Shown: positions 8,873 to 18,505, counted from the first letter of the stretch. The stretch: 41,670 nt of DNA from an uncultured Thiotrichaceae bacterium (GCA_902727985.1 CACVAY010000029.1:1-41670), one strand, 5' to 3'. The notes: generated from the letters alone by a model not told the origin. Numbers and translations are program-made.

Positions 8873-9658
8873 CTACAGCTTGCTAGCACGCTCAGGATAG
8901 TTAAGCTCAATCACGCGTTTTGTAGCGGCTGCTAATTCAGGTTTGTTGAGCTTTTGGCTTGCCTGTAGTTTAACAACTAAGGCATCAACAATTGCAGGTG
9001 AGCCTTGATAATGTTTGATCGTATATTCCGCACGATTAAAAGCTGCGAGATAAGCACCACGTTTCATATAATAGTAAGCAATATTCACTTCTGATTTTGC
9101 GAGAGAATTACGGAGGTGCTGGATACGTTTTTTTGCATCAGCTGCATACTGACTATTTGGATAACGTGTAATCAGTTTGCTGAAGTCATGAAACGCTTCT
9201 TTTTGACGCACATTATCCAGGTCTGCAAAACTTTTGGGGAAGAACTTATCCGTTAAACTTCTACCACGATTGAAATTCACCAAGCCACGAAGATACAAGC
9301 CATAATCCATGATAGGACTACGTGGATATAAGCGTATGAAACGATCAATGGTATCCAGCGCAGTGTCCTCTTCTTCCGCTTTGTAGTACGCAAACCCTTG
9401 TTCTAGCAGACTCTGTTGCGCATAACGTCCAAGGGGAAAGCGAGCTTGCAAGGTTTCATAATGCTTAATTGCCTCTTCATAGCCACCACCTTTCATGGCT
9501 TTACGTGCTTGAGCAAGTATTTGATCAGCGGATCGTGAATCATCAATTTCAGATTTTGCGTCTTGCTGGGAGGCACTGGGAATTGAAGAGCAACCAACTA
9601 AAGAAAAAAGCAGAATCGCAAAACTTAAAAAGCGAGATAAAGACGTTTGCAATGTCAC
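8873..9658 (-). CDS. bamD: Outer membrane assembly lipoprotein BamD
   Basis: BamD is the essential lipoprotein partner of BamA in the beta-barrel assembly machine on the inner leaflet of the outer membrane. The 261 residues match the family. A signal peptide ends in the lipobox LVGC, Cys23. The remainder is TPR-like helices, including GGYEEAIKHYETLQARFPLG (residues 57-76), the RFIRLYPRSP segment and ITRYPNSQYAADAKKRI, all hallmarks of BamD/ComL. The start is GTG at 9658. The gene follows uppP on the same strand after about 170 bases, with an inverted repeat in that gap, and is followed by a strong terminator. It is therefore probably transcribed alone or by read-through. Confidence 0.95.
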   Translation of the reverse strand: MTLQTSLSRFLSFAILLFSLVGCSSIPSASQQDAKSEIDDSRSADQILAQARKAMKGGGYEEAIKHYETLQARFPLGRYAQQSLLEQGFAYYKAEEEDTALDTIDRFIRLYPRSPIMDYGLYLRGLVNFNRGRSLTDKFFPKSFADLDNVRQKEAFHDFSKLITRYPNSQYAADAKKRIQHLRNSLAKSEVNIAYYYMKRGAYLAAFNRAEYTIKHYQGSPAIVDALVVKLQASQKLNKPELAAATKRVIELNYPERASKL

Positions 9659-9715
9659 AAGAGAATACCTTTAAAATTATGATTGGAGTGGTGACACTCT
9701 ATTAGCATGATGTGC

Positions 9716-9742
9716 TGACTACCCACAATAATGGGGTAGTCA
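9716..9742. repeat. 9-bp perfect inverted repeat between uppP and bamD
   Basis: TGACTACCC, nine bases, GGGTAGTCA. The arms are perfect and GC-balanced, and neither side has a T-run. It sits about 60-85 bases upstream of the bamD start codon and about 85-110 bases downstream of the uppP stop. It could be an operator for bamD, a Rho-dependent terminator hairpin, or an mRNA-stabilising stem. Confidence 0.5.
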
Positions 9743-9827
9743 CTCATGTGCTATACAAGCCATAGCAATGAATATACAAAATACGCATGAATCAGCTATG
9801 AACGCGCAGTGTAACAAGCTGTTGAGA

Positions 9828-10634
9828 TTAGGTAAAATCCCAAAACATGACAAATAAGAATATGGCTAAGATGATACGATAAATCACAAATGGCAACATG
9901 CCGATTTTATCTAATAACTTCAGAAAATAATGGATACAAAGCCATGCGCTAAGAGCCGACAGTACAACGCCAGTCATCAAACCGACCCAATCAACACTAT
10001 CTCCTGATTCAATCAGATCAAGTGTTAAGAATGTTCCAGCCAAACTGATGACAGGGATAGATAAGAGGAATGAGAAACGAGCGGCAGCTTGACGGGTAAA
10101 GCCAAGAAATAGCGCTGCGGTCATTGTCGCTCCAGAACGTGATGTGCCAGGAATCAAGGCCATAGCCTGGGAAATACCAATAAAGCTGACATCCTTCCAA
10201 TTCATATCATCTTCTACACGACGGCGTTTACCCACATAGTCTGCATACCAAAGTAATAAACCAAAAACGAGGGTAGAGGCTGCAATAACCAAGGGTGAGC
10301 GCAAATAAAGTTCTATGGCATCTTTAAGAAATAGTCCAGCAAGACCAACAGGGATTGTGCCAAACAAAACAGCCCAGGCAAGCTTTCCATCTGCGGTTAA
10401 TTCTCGTTTAAAAACTGATAAAAACCATGCATTGATCATACGACGGATTTCGTCACGAAAATAATACACAACAGCAATCAGTGTTCCCAAATGAACGGCA
10501 ACATCAAAAGCCAAGCCCTGGTCCTCCCAGCCAGTCAGTACGGGTACCAGAATGAGATGTGCTGAGCTAGATACGGGTAAGAATTCAGTTAGCCCCTGAA
10601 CAAGAGCTAGTATGACAATCTGAATGAAATCCAT
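9828..10634 (-). CDS. uppP: Undecaprenyl-diphosphatase UppP (BacA)
   Basis: UppP dephosphorylates undecaprenyl diphosphate to the monophosphate lipid carrier for peptidoglycan and other glycan synthesis, acting from the periplasmic side of the inner membrane. It is 268 residues long with about eight membrane helices. Both active-site motifs are intact: QGLTEFLPVSSSAHL (residues 13-27) and PGTSRSGATM (163-172). A good Shine-Dalgarno (AAGGATAAC) precedes the ATG. The methyltransferase gene upstream ends only eight bases before the uppP start, so the two are almost certainly co-transcribed. Confidence 0.96.
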   Translation of the reverse strand: MDFIQIVILALVQGLTEFLPVSSSAHLILVPVLTGWEDQGLAFDVAVHLGTLIAVVYYFRDEIRRMINAWFLSVFKRELTADGKLAWAVLFGTIPVGLAGLFLKDAIELYLRSPLVIAASTLVFGLLLWYADYVGKRRRVEDDMNWKDVSFIGISQAMALIPGTSRSGATMTAALFLGFTRQAAARFSFLLSIPVISLAGTFLTLDLIESGDSVDWVGLMTGVVLSALSAWLCIHYFLKLLDKIGMLPFVIYRIILAIFLFVMFWDFT

Positions 10635-10642
10635 TGTTATCC

Positions 10643-11815
10643 TTATAGTTTATGGAGTTGATTATTGAGCTGAAACCCTTGTAAGGATTTATCCCACTGT
10701 TTAGTTAAGCCAATTATTTTAAAACGCTCTCCCATCTCGCTGGGCAAGGTGAGGGTACGGGTTTGTTGAGATAAAGCATATTGCTCATCTGCCTTATTTT
10801 CAAGCGCCTGCATCAGTAACGTTTCTAGGTGATTCGCTATCAAAAAAGATGCTTGAGGGGTATACCCGTAAACGTTTAAGCCTGCATTATCTGCTGCTTC
10901 GGCAACAGCGGTGAAGTCTACATTCGCGGTAATGTCCTGTAAACCGGGAAACCACAAGTAATCATCATGAACAAGTTGCTGATAATGGCAGATTAATGTA
11001 CCCATTGTTCGATCTGCGTGATAATACTCTGAGCGCGTATATCCGTAATCAATGAGTAAAACAACACCACAGTCCATCATTTGGTAAAGGCTATTCAACC
11101 AAGGACGGATATGTGGATTATGCTCAGAAATATATGAGGAAGAATCAGTGTTGATTTTTAACTGTTCTAACGATGCTCGTAAGTCTTTACTTGCAAGTCT
11201 TTTTTGCGTGGTGAGTTGCTGATTATCATCAAGTGATACGCCCAATGTCCAATAAGCATCCTTCGTTTTTTCGAAAAGTGTCACAGGCATGGCATCGAGA
11301 ATTTCATTCGCTAAAACGATACCATTAAAATGACTAGGTAGTTCTGTGATCCAATGTACCTTTTCCAATAAATGTGGTGCTAGACGTTCGATAGTTTCAC
11401 GTTGTACAGCTTGTAAATGCGGACTTATATCCAATATCAGATATGTGTGGGGTAAACTGGTATTTTGTTCAAGATGAAGCAGGATATTGGCGGCCATATT
11501 GCCGTTACCAGCCCCAAATTCTAAAATTGAACCGTCAAGCAACTCATTCAATACCTCGATACATTGATTAGCCATACATTGTGAAAAAAGTGGAGAAATA
11601 TCCGGAGCTGTTACAAAATCCCCCTGAGAACCAATTTTATTCTTACCAGCCACATAATAACCCAGCTCGGGTTCATATAAAGCCATTTCCATAAAACGTG
11701 AAAAGGGGATATACCCCTCATGATCGGCTATTTCATTGATGATTTTTTCTTGTAGATACTGGCTATGTTGAATGGCTTCATCGTTCGGCATGGGTAGAGG
11801 GGTAGAGATTTTCAT
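10643..11815 (-). CDS. MidA-family class I SAM-dependent methyltransferase
   Basis: This belongs to the DUF185/MidA family (mitochondrial NDUFAF7 relatives). The SAM-binding motif LEFGAGNGNMA is visible, as are the family marks GYIPFSRFMEMALYEPELGY, GDFVTAPDISPLF and ILANEILDAMP-type residues (VLANEILDAMPV). NDUFAF7 methylates an arginine in complex I; the substrate of the bacterial proteins is not settled. The frame extends upstream to a TTG at 11869, but ATG 11815 (protein starting MKISTPLP) gives the usual family length of about 390 residues; ATG 11791 is also possible. No start has a strong Shine-Dalgarno. It is the first gene of a pair with uppP and diverges from the pteridine reductase gene. 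Confidence 0.85.
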   Translation of the reverse strand: MKISTPLPMPNDEAIQHSQYLQEKIINEIADHEGYIPFSRFMEMALYEPELGYYVAGKNKIGSQGDFVTAPDISPLFSQCMANQCIEVLNELLDGSILEFGAGNGNMAANILLHLEQNTSLPHTYLILDISPHLQAVQRETIERLAPHLLEKVHWITELPSHFNGIVLANEILDAMPVTLFEKTKDAYWTLGVSLDDNQQLTTQKRLASKDLRASLEQLKINTDSSSYISEHNPHIRPWLNSLYQMMDCGVVLLIDYGYTRSEYYHADRTMGTLICHYQQLVHDDYLWFPGLQDITANVDFTAVAEAADNAGLNVYGYTPQASFLIANHLETLLMQALENKADEQYALSQQTRTLTLPSEMGERFKIIGLTKQWDKSLQGFQLNNQLHKL

Positions 11816-11921
11816 ACGTATGTGAAATAGGTGTTGATTTGTCCGGAGAATATAACTAACGGTTGGCAACAGGTATCATTTACTTCATCGTAAACCTAGT
11901 CAAACCAACAAAGAGGCAATT

Positions 11922-12665
11922 ATGACAGACTTAAACAACAGAACAGTATTAATTACTGGCGCAGCAAAAAGAATTGGTGCCGCTGTCTGTCGGGTTTTGC
12001 ATGAATCAGGAGCAAATCTGATTATTCATTATCGGAGTTCACAGGATGAAGCTAATACGCTGGCAGCCTCACTCAATGCTATTCGCCCTGGTAGTGTTTT
12101 CACCATACAGGCAGATCTTTGTAAAACAGCTGAGATACCACGCTTGATCGAGCGGTGTCTGACTTTTACTGGTCAAATTGATGTCTTGATTAATAATGCA
12201 TCGAGTTTTTATCCAACCCTAGTTGGAGAAATTACTGAAAAACATTGGGATGATTTACTCTGTTCGAACGTAAAGGCTCCGCTGTTTCTTGCACAAGCAG
12301 CGACTACAGAGCTGAAGAAACGTAAGGGTTGCATCATCAATATAGTGGATATTCATGGTATGCGTCCTTTAAAGAAGTATCCTGTCTATAGTTCAGCCAA
12401 AGCAGCCTTGATTATGTTGACTAAATCTTTGGCCAAAGAACTAGGGCCTGAGATTCGAGTCAATGGAGTAGCGCCCGGAGCGATTTTATGGCCAGAGGAT
12501 GAAATGAATCAAGTTTCACAAGATGAATTGATTGCGAAAACAGCATTAAAACGTGAAGGCAATCCAGATGATATTGCTGCAGCAATAAAGTATCTCATCG
12601 AGGATGCAGAATATACAACAGGGCACATTATTCCCGTTGATGGCGGTCGAACACTTAATCAATAA
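11922..12665 (+). CDS. Pteridine reductase (short-chain dehydrogenase)
   Basis: 247 residues with the SDR fold. The nucleotide motif is TGAAKRIG (residues 13-20), where the Arg is typical of NADPH-using pteridine reductases (TGxxxRxG). NNAS is at 91-94. The catalytic triad has Asp143 in place of the usual Ser, with Tyr156 and Lys160, the pattern of PTR1/FolM. The likely reaction is reduction of dihydrobiopterin, dihydromonapterin or dihydrofolate, supplying tetrahydropterin. C-terminal VDGGRTL is typical of SDR enzymes. A good Shine-Dalgarno (AGAGG) is seven bases before the ATG. It is divergent from the MidA-like gene, a pairing I associate with gammaproteobacteria. It is equivalent in function to folM, but orthology is not certain. 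Confidence 0.86.
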   Translation: MTDLNNRTVLITGAAKRIGAAVCRVLHESGANLIIHYRSSQDEANTLAASLNAIRPGSVFTIQADLCKTAEIPRLIERCLTFTGQIDVLINNASSFYPTLVGEITEKHWDDLLCSNVKAPLFLAQAATTELKKRKGCIINIVDIHGMRPLKKYPVYSSAKAALIMLTKSLAKELGPEIRVNGVAPGAILWPEDEMNQVSQDELIAKTALKREGNPDDIAAAIKYLIEDAEYTTGHIIPVDGGRTLNQ

Positions 12666-12836
12666 ATGGATTTCAGCGTAACTGAAGAGTCTCTGTCAAT
12701 GTTGATTGTCCTTTTAAATTCTTACCTTTTATGTGCTTATTAATTGTGCTATTCAATAAAAATAGTCTATGGTTTATGACGCATAGCCTATCAAAGCCAA
12801 CTATAATGAATGGACACGAAAATAGAGGAAAAGTTA

Positions 12837-13409
12837 ATGAATAACACATGGTCTATAACGCTCATAATCGCGTTAATTGTAAGTTTTTTTTCAACGATAT
12901 CCTCTGCGAAAAATTTCGCAGGAGAAAACATCCCTGAAGATATGCAATATGCGGGTAAGAAGTTACAGTTAAATGGCGTTGGGCAGCGATCGAAGCTGTT
13001 CATGAATTTGTATATTGGTGCACTTTATCTGGAGTCAAAGTCTCAAGATGGTAAAAAAATTATCACTGATGATGCTCCAATGGCGATTCGGCTAGCAATA
13101 ACCTCACCGTTAATTACTACTGACAAAATGAAAGAGGCAACAATTGAAGGGTTCAAAAATTCTACTAAGGGTAATATCAATCCTATAAAGCCACAAATAG
13201 ACGAACTTCTAGCAACTTTTGATAAAGGTGTTTCATCAGGTGATGTTTTCGAGCTTATCAATACACCTGGGAGTGGTGTGCATGTCATTCGCAATGGTGT
13301 AAGAGTAACCGTCATCCGTTCATTAGCTTTTAAACAAGCCTTGTTCGGTATTTGGCTTTCTAAAAAACCTGTTCAGAACAGTCTAAAACGCCGTATGCTC
13401 GGGCTTTAA
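12837..13409 (+). CDS. Exported chalcone-isomerase-fold protein
   Basis: 190 residues from ATG 12837, which has AGAGGA seven bases upstream. An in-frame ATG at 12810 lacks a ribosome site and would add nine residues before the signal peptide. The signal peptide (about residues 1-25, ending ISSA) points to the periplasm. The rest matches bacterial chalcone isomerase-like proteins: LQLNGVGQRSKLFMNLYIGALYL (described by position, about residues 44-66), MAIRLAITSPL near 82-92, and a C-terminal ALFGIWLSKKPV. Plant relatives act on flavonoids or bind fatty acids; bacterial members are of unknown function and probably non-enzymatic binding proteins. It is a single gene followed by a terminator. Confidence 0.8.
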   Translation: MNNTWSITLIIALIVSFFSTISSAKNFAGENIPEDMQYAGKKLQLNGVGQRSKLFMNLYIGALYLESKSQDGKKIITDDAPMAIRLAITSPLITTDKMKEATIEGFKNSTKGNINPIKPQIDELLATFDKGVSSGDVFELINTPGSGVHVIRNGVRVTVIRSLAFKQALFGIWLSKKPVQNSLKRRMLGL

Positions 13410-13432
13410 TTAATATTCTTCTATACATACAT

Positions 13433-13467
13433 TGCCCCGGTTGTTTGGTTCGGGACATTTTTCTTTT
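13433..13467 (+). terminator. Intrinsic terminator after the chalcone-isomerase-like gene
   Basis: TGCCCCG and CGGGACA pair with one mismatch around an 11-base loop and run into TTTTTCTTTT. It lies about 24 bases after the stop codon, between convergent genes. Confidence 0.65.
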
Positions 13468-13513
13468 AAACAGCGGCCATAAACGAGTCTACCGCTCCTC
13501 TGTAAATGACTGA

Positions 13514-14458
13514 TTAGCCAAACCAAAACACATCTTGTTTGTCGAGAAACTCTTCAACAGACATGTAGTGACTACCATCACAGGAAAAGGTTAAGCCGAC
13601 CATGCCATTGATCACATTGATTGACGCCGCACGCAAGTAAATAATGTCATCAATGTCTCTGAGCATTGTGAATTTTTTGAGTACCGCGGCAACTTTATCT
13701 TCATCGACCTTGGCAATCTCCGGATAATCTTGTGAGGGGTATGCCAAACAGACATTAGGGTCAATAATTTCATCCAAAACGTGTAACTGATATTCATAAG
13801 GGTGTGCGTACGCCCACAGCGTTGCTCGTGAACTGCTGTAATGCATTTTTGCATGAAAAATACCACACTGGGTGATCAAGTTATGAATAATGTCATGCAC
13901 TTGTTCTATCTTTTCATCCATGGCAGAAACAATCCGCTTTTGCTGAAACAGATTTTGTCGAATAGCTGGATCACCTTTAATTTGTTTCCAAGAATAGGTT
14001 TTCATCAATTCAACATCATTATCAGGTAAATCATCAATGACGAAATCCGCAGCTATACACCCTAGTTTGACACCTTCTGCTGAGAACACTTGGTGAAGTG
14101 CCGTGATACAGGGCTTATGATTGGTTCGACTAATATAAACGGGAGAGAGCGTGAAAGGTATATCAGGTTGACTATTTAGAAAGTACGGTCGGTCAGAAAG
14201 GTTTTGCCCCCTTGATGCATGATTAATCACACCGTTGTATTTGATATTAGAACTGACTTGTATGCCATGACACTCAACGGCATAGAGCATTCGGCATTTT
14301 GGAATAGAGTTGAGAGACAAAACCAATTGCTGATCAAGTCGATTGACTTGATTCCATATGTCAGAACAGGAATCAGCCAGTTTTTTTAAGGTTCCTTGTA
14401 GTATCTCTGTAATGCTGATTTTACGCTTTTCGATGCGTTGCTCAAGTAAAGTTTCCAT
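13514..14458 (-). CDS. Soluble PDC/Cache sensor-domain protein
   Basis: 314 residues with no signal peptide and no membrane helix. After a helical N-terminus (1-45), residues about 50-140 follow the PDC/dCache pattern: a CRMLYAVECHGIQVSSNI strand pair, GQNLSDRPYF near 85-94, then FTLSPVYISRTNHKPCITAL near 101-120 and GCIAADF. These are the ligand-pocket marks of Cache domains that sense small molecules outside the cell. The C-terminal half (about 170-314) is a second domain I cannot name. A freestanding, apparently cytoplasmic Cache protein without an output domain is unusual; similar 'PDC sensor domain-containing' proteins occur in gammaproteobacteria. The start has AGGA seven to ten bases upstream. 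A structured leader lies before it. Confidence 0.72.
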   Translation of the reverse strand: METLLEQRIEKRKISITEILQGTLKKLADSCSDIWNQVNRLDQQLVLSLNSIPKCRMLYAVECHGIQVSSNIKYNGVINHASRGQNLSDRPYFLNSQPDIPFTLSPVYISRTNHKPCITALHQVFSAEGVKLGCIAADFVIDDLPDNDVELMKTYSWKQIKGDPAIRQNLFQQKRIVSAMDEKIEQVHDIIHNLITQCGIFHAKMHYSSSRATLWAYAHPYEYQLHVLDEIIDPNVCLAYPSQDYPEIAKVDEDKVAAVLKKFTMLRDIDDIIYLRAASINVINGMVGLTFSCDGSHYMSVEEFLDKQDVFWFG

Positions 14459-14509
14459 ACGTTTTCCTTATTTAAATTTTGTTATGGTTATGCTGGCGAC
14501 ATCGGTGAA

Positions 14510-14600
14510 TGAAGAAACCGGATGCAATGAATTATCCGGCCTTTGCAGTCTTTATGGGGTACTTCCCGCCCCCATTACCATCTTTTGTGGTAATTAGTAG
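14510..14600 (-). promoter_or_regulatory. Structured leader candidate upstream of the PDC sensor gene
   Basis: Three perfect inverted repeats are packed into 77 bases, 60-136 bases before the start codon: CCGGAT/ATCCGG (14518-14539, loop 10), ATGGGG/CCCCAT (14554-14575, loop 10) and ATTACCA/TGGTAAT (14574-14594, loop 7). Read on the minus strand, AGTC before and GACT after the last two stems can pair and enclose them, giving a three-way arrangement. The sequence TGCAAAGG stands between that junction and the CCGG stem. This looks like a cis-regulatory RNA. It does not fit any class I can identify. Confidence 0.45.
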
Positions 14601-14701
14601 ACTTTTACGTTATGCCTTCACTTAAGCAAATTATGTGCCTAAATAAATATAGTCGAATATAAACAATATTTTAATGTAATCCTTATCAGTGAAAGTACGC
14701 A

Positions 14702-14782
14702 TTAATACTGATGAATGAGGACGTTGATAACCCAAAGTAGTGCAAGGAAAATAGGAAGCAGAGTATTCATCGCTAACGGCAT
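14702..14782 (-). CDS. Possible 26-aa single-helix membrane peptide
   Basis: A short frame starts MPLAMNTLLPIFLALL and ends in a hydrophobic helix followed by HQY. The whole product would be one membrane-spanning segment. It is on the same strand as the PDC sensor gene, upstream of the structured leader, in the gap before the divergent rnt gene. The ribosome site is poor and a stop codon lies just upstream in frame. It may be chance; it is given because such small hydrophobic proteins are often missed. Confidence 0.25.
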   Translation of the reverse strand: MPLAMNTLLPIFLALLWVINVLIHQY

Positions 14783-14869
14783 ATTTCTTTATTTAGAATG
14801 ATAGCGCTTTCTCTTTAGTCGCTTTGAAATAGATACCTTTTGTAGGGCTCATAAGGTAAGCTCTTATGC

Positions 14870-15529
14870 ATGAATGATGACATAGAGATTATCCCGATTA
14901 AAGATCGGTTCCGTAGTTTTTTGCCCGTAGTTATTGATGTTGAAACAGGTGGTTTTGATAAAGAGAACGATGCACTTCTCGAAATCGCCGCGGTTTTTCT
15001 GCGCATGGACGAAAAGGGTGAGTTTACACGTGATCGAACCTACTCATGGCACTTAGAGCCATTTGAGGGCGCTAATCTCGACCCGAAATCATTGGAAGTC
15101 AACGGTATTGTTCTGGATAGCCCATTTCGTCAAGAAGTGGCTGTGAATGAACACAAAGCCTATGCTGATTTTTTTAAAGTCGTACGCAAAGAAGTTAAAA
15201 TGAACATGTGTACCCGTGCCGTCTTAGTCGGGCATAACGCACATTTCGACTTAGGCTTTTTAAATGCTGGGGCAGATCGTGTCGGACATAAAAGCAATCC
15301 TTTTCACCAATTCAGTGTCTTTGACACCGTATCATTGGGGGCATTGGCTTATGGCCAAACAGTCTTAGCGCGTATTGCGCATGCTGCCAAAATCCCTTGG
15401 GATAGTTCGCAAGCACACTCGGCAGCCTATGACGCAGAGCGTACTGCAGATATTTTCTGCAAAATCCTCAATATGTGGCAATCCTATGATAACAGCGTAG
15501 GCTTTATGTTTGGTAGCGATAAAGAATAA
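14870..15529 (+). CDS. rnt: Ribonuclease T
   Basis: RNase T trims 3' ends of tRNA, 5S and 23S rRNA and works as a homodimer. This is a DEDDh exonuclease of 219 residues: Asp23 and Glu25 in VIDVETGGF, Asp127 in [10 protein letters not shown], and His183 with Asp188 in [14 protein letters not shown]. The [24 protein letters not shown] region is specific to RNase T rather than to the DNA polymerase III epsilon subunit, and lies at residues 144-167. ATG 14870 follows an AAGG about 12 bases upstream; an out-of-frame ATG lies four bases earlier. It stands alone ahead of hemB. Confidence 0.95.
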   Translation: MNDDIEIIPIKDRFRSFLPVVIDVETGGFDKENDALLEIAAVFLRMDEKGEFTRDRTYSWHLEPFEGANLDPKSLEVNGIVLDSPFRQEVAVNEHKAYADFFKVVRKEVKMNMCTRAVLVGHNAHFDLGFLNAGADRVGHKSNPFHQFSVFDTVSLGALAYGQTVLARIAHAAKIPWDSSQAHSAAYDAERTADIFCKILNMWQSYDNSVGFMFGSDKE

Positions 15530-15614
15530 CCAACGGTTCCAAACAAGCTCATAATTTTTGCTCGATATGCCCACAACAGATATTCTTTTGTCTCGATTGA
15601 TATGTGATAATTAA

Positions 15615-16646
<1,032 letters not shown>

Positions 16647-17459
16647 ATGAATGATCAGTACGCCGTTATTGGTAACCCCATCGGCCACAGTAAATCACCG
16701 CAAATACACAGGATGTTTGCCGAAGAAACCTCGCAGGCGCTCGACTATACAGCTCGGCTAGCTGAACTTGATGGGTTTGTAGAATCAGTTGAAAGCTTCT
16801 TTCAGCATGAAAATGGCAAAGGCCTAAACGTTACAGTCCCCTTCAAGGAACAAGCCTTCGCACTTTGTGACGAACTATCCGAATATGCAGCTTTGGCTGG
16901 AGCAGTGAACACACTTAGCTATCGCGATGGTAAAATCTATGGCGCCAATACCGATGGCATTGGTATTGTTCGTGACATCACACAAAATCATCACTTTGCT
17001 TTAGCTGATAAAAAAGTATTGATTCTAGGTGCAGGCGGCGCGGTGAAAGGCGTATTAAAACCAATCTTGGATGAGAACCCAGCCTTAATCTTTATCGCCA
17101 ATCGTACCGCAGCAAAGGCAACTACTTTAGCTGATGAATATGGTGATCAAATACAAGGTGGTGGCTTTGCGGATATCCCTGAGCAGGGCTTTGATATGAT
17201 CATTAATGGTACTGCCGCCAGCTTGCAAGGTGATTTACCTCCAATTCCCAATGTATGTGCAACAGGCTTGGCTTGCTGTTATGACATGATGTACTCAAAA
17301 AAAGGAACCCCTTTTACAGAATGGGCAAAGCAACATAATGTAACACTAATATTAGATGGACTAGGCATGTTGGTTGAACAAGCTGCTGAATCGTTCTTTA
17401 TTTGGCGAGGTGTCAAACCGAGAACGGGGCATGTTTTAGCGTTAATGCCTGATTTATAA
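16647..17459 (+). CDS. aroE: Shikimate dehydrogenase
   Basis: AroE reduces 3-dehydroshikimate to shikimate with NADPH in aromatic amino acid synthesis. 270 residues. Substrate site: SKSP (15-18); catalytic Lys67 in NVTVPFK; Asp103 in GANTDGIG. Nucleotide loop: GAGGAVKG (128-135), with NRT about 20 residues later, the NADPH-selecting motif. C-terminal GLGMLVEQAAESFFIW is typical. The ATG comes directly after the hemB stop codon with no gap. A six-pair hairpin (ATGGAC/GTCCAT, 17474-17490) follows 14 bases after the stop but lacks a T-run. Confidence 0.96.
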   Translation: MNDQYAVIGNPIGHSKSPQIHRMFAEETSQALDYTARLAELDGFVESVESFFQHENGKGLNVTVPFKEQAFALCDELSEYAALAGAVNTLSYRDGKIYGANTDGIGIVRDITQNHHFALADKKVLILGAGGAVKGVLKPILDENPALIFIANRTAAKATTLADEYGDQIQGGGFADIPEQGFDMIINGTAASLQGDLPPIPNVCATGLACCYDMMYSKKGTPFTEWAKQHNVTLILDGLGMLVEQAAESFFIWRGVKPRTGHVLALMPDL

Positions 17460-17473
17460 ATATCGCTAGAAAT

Positions 17474-17490
17474 ATGGACTCTCGGTCCAT
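17474..17490 (+). terminator. Weak hairpin after aroE
   Basis: ATGGAC, TCTCG loop, GTCCAT: a perfect six-pair stem in the gap between aroE and the convergent MBL gene. No T-run follows, so termination is uncertain. Confidence 0.3.
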
Positions 17491-17569
17491 GTTTGAGAAT
17501 CATTTTGATACTACTCGCACTTTCTAAAGGTGGTGGTTTTAACCTTAGAGGATACTAATAAATATATCT

Positions 17570-18505
17570 TTAGAGATAACGCTGAAGCCACACTTCAATC
17601 CCCTGCGCATTAAGCTTTGCATCCATTGCAAGAACACGTTTTTTTTCTTCAATGGATAATCCACAGTCATTCTCAGCAAGCCCAGCCAGCAACCAGTCAA
17701 GTATCCCGTCTTCGATTCTATCCACTCGGTCTTCTGTTGCAGGCAGTTCTTTAGCAAGCGTAACAAACGCATTAAGCGAAGCCTTAAGCCTCGTTATAAC
17801 ACTTTCAGTAGGTTCAATTGCACAGAAATGCGTTAGGTACATTTTCTTAGGGTTCAAAGTCATTAAGCGATCAATACTGCTAAGCATTGCGTCTGGATCA
17901 AAGTGTACGGGAGTGGTTGTAGCAAATATAAATGTCTCTCCGTTACTTGAGCTTAGTTGAGGGTAAGCAACACCAAAGGTATCACCCGTAAAGATACCTT
18001 CACTTTTTGCATCGTAAATACAGAAGTGATGCATAGCATGTCCTGGGGTATCGAGGAACAATAGTTCTCTGCCATGGAAGTCTAAGCGATACTCATCATC
18101 TGCACTGATGACTCTTTCTTCTTCAATAGGAATCAGCTCCCCATAAAGTTTTGCAAACTTTTCTTCACCGTAAACGGCTTTTGTTCCAGCTTGTAGTTTT
18201 TCAGGATTAATCATGTGCCATGCGCCACGTGGATGCACAATGAACTTTGCATTCGGGCATAGTTGCATTAATGTACCCGCACCGCCGGCATGATCCAGGT
18301 GAATATGCGTCGCGATAACGTATTCAACATCATCAAAGCCTAAGCCAATGGCTTCCAGACCTTGTTTAATGGATGGCACACTGTGGCTTGACCCTGTTTC
18401 GATAACACAGGCTTTCTGGTTTTCTACCAGCAAATAGATACTCGCGACACTTTCTGCAACATAGTTTGCATCCAGGCAATAAATACCATTTCCAAGATCA
18501 CGCAT
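17570..18505 (-). CDS. MBL-fold metallo-hydrolase
   Basis: 311 residues from ATG 18505, chosen because AAGGAAAAG lies just upstream on the minus strand; a longer frame to 18529 has no such site. Metallo-beta-lactamase motifs are all visible: THIHLDHAGG (metal site, near residue 74), DTPGHAMHHF with a histidine ligand, FTGDTF with the bridging aspartate, and LTHF for the last histidine. This arrangement resembles glyoxalase II-like and flavodiiron-like hydrolases. The C-terminal 100 residues are helical and not catalytic. The substrate is not recognisable; a thioester or small-molecule hydrolase is the broad guess. It is the last gene in the oxyR cluster, 88 bases after the zinc-ribbon gene. 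Confidence 0.85.
   Translation of the reverse strand: MRDLGNGIYCLDANYVAESVASIYLLVENQKACVIETGSSHSVPSIKQGLEAIGLGFDDVEYVIATHIHLDHAGGAGTLMQLCPNAKFIVHPRGAWHMINPEKLQAGTKAVYGEEKFAKLYGELIPIEEERVISADDEYRLDFHGRELLFLDTPGHAMHHFCIYDAKSEGIFTGDTFGVAYPQLSSSNGETFIFATTTPVHFDPDAMLSSIDRLMTLNPKKMYLTHFCAIEPTESVITRLKASLNAFVTLAKELPATEDRVDRIEDGILDWLLAGLAENDCGLSIEEKKRVLAMDAKLNAQGIEVWLQRYL

Noticed and set aside
14510-14600. Possible class I cyclic-di-GMP riboswitch because of TGCAAAGG before a CCGG stem.
   Set aside because: The conserved first stem with its tetraloop and the GGGCAAACC segment are absent; kept only as an unassigned structured leader.
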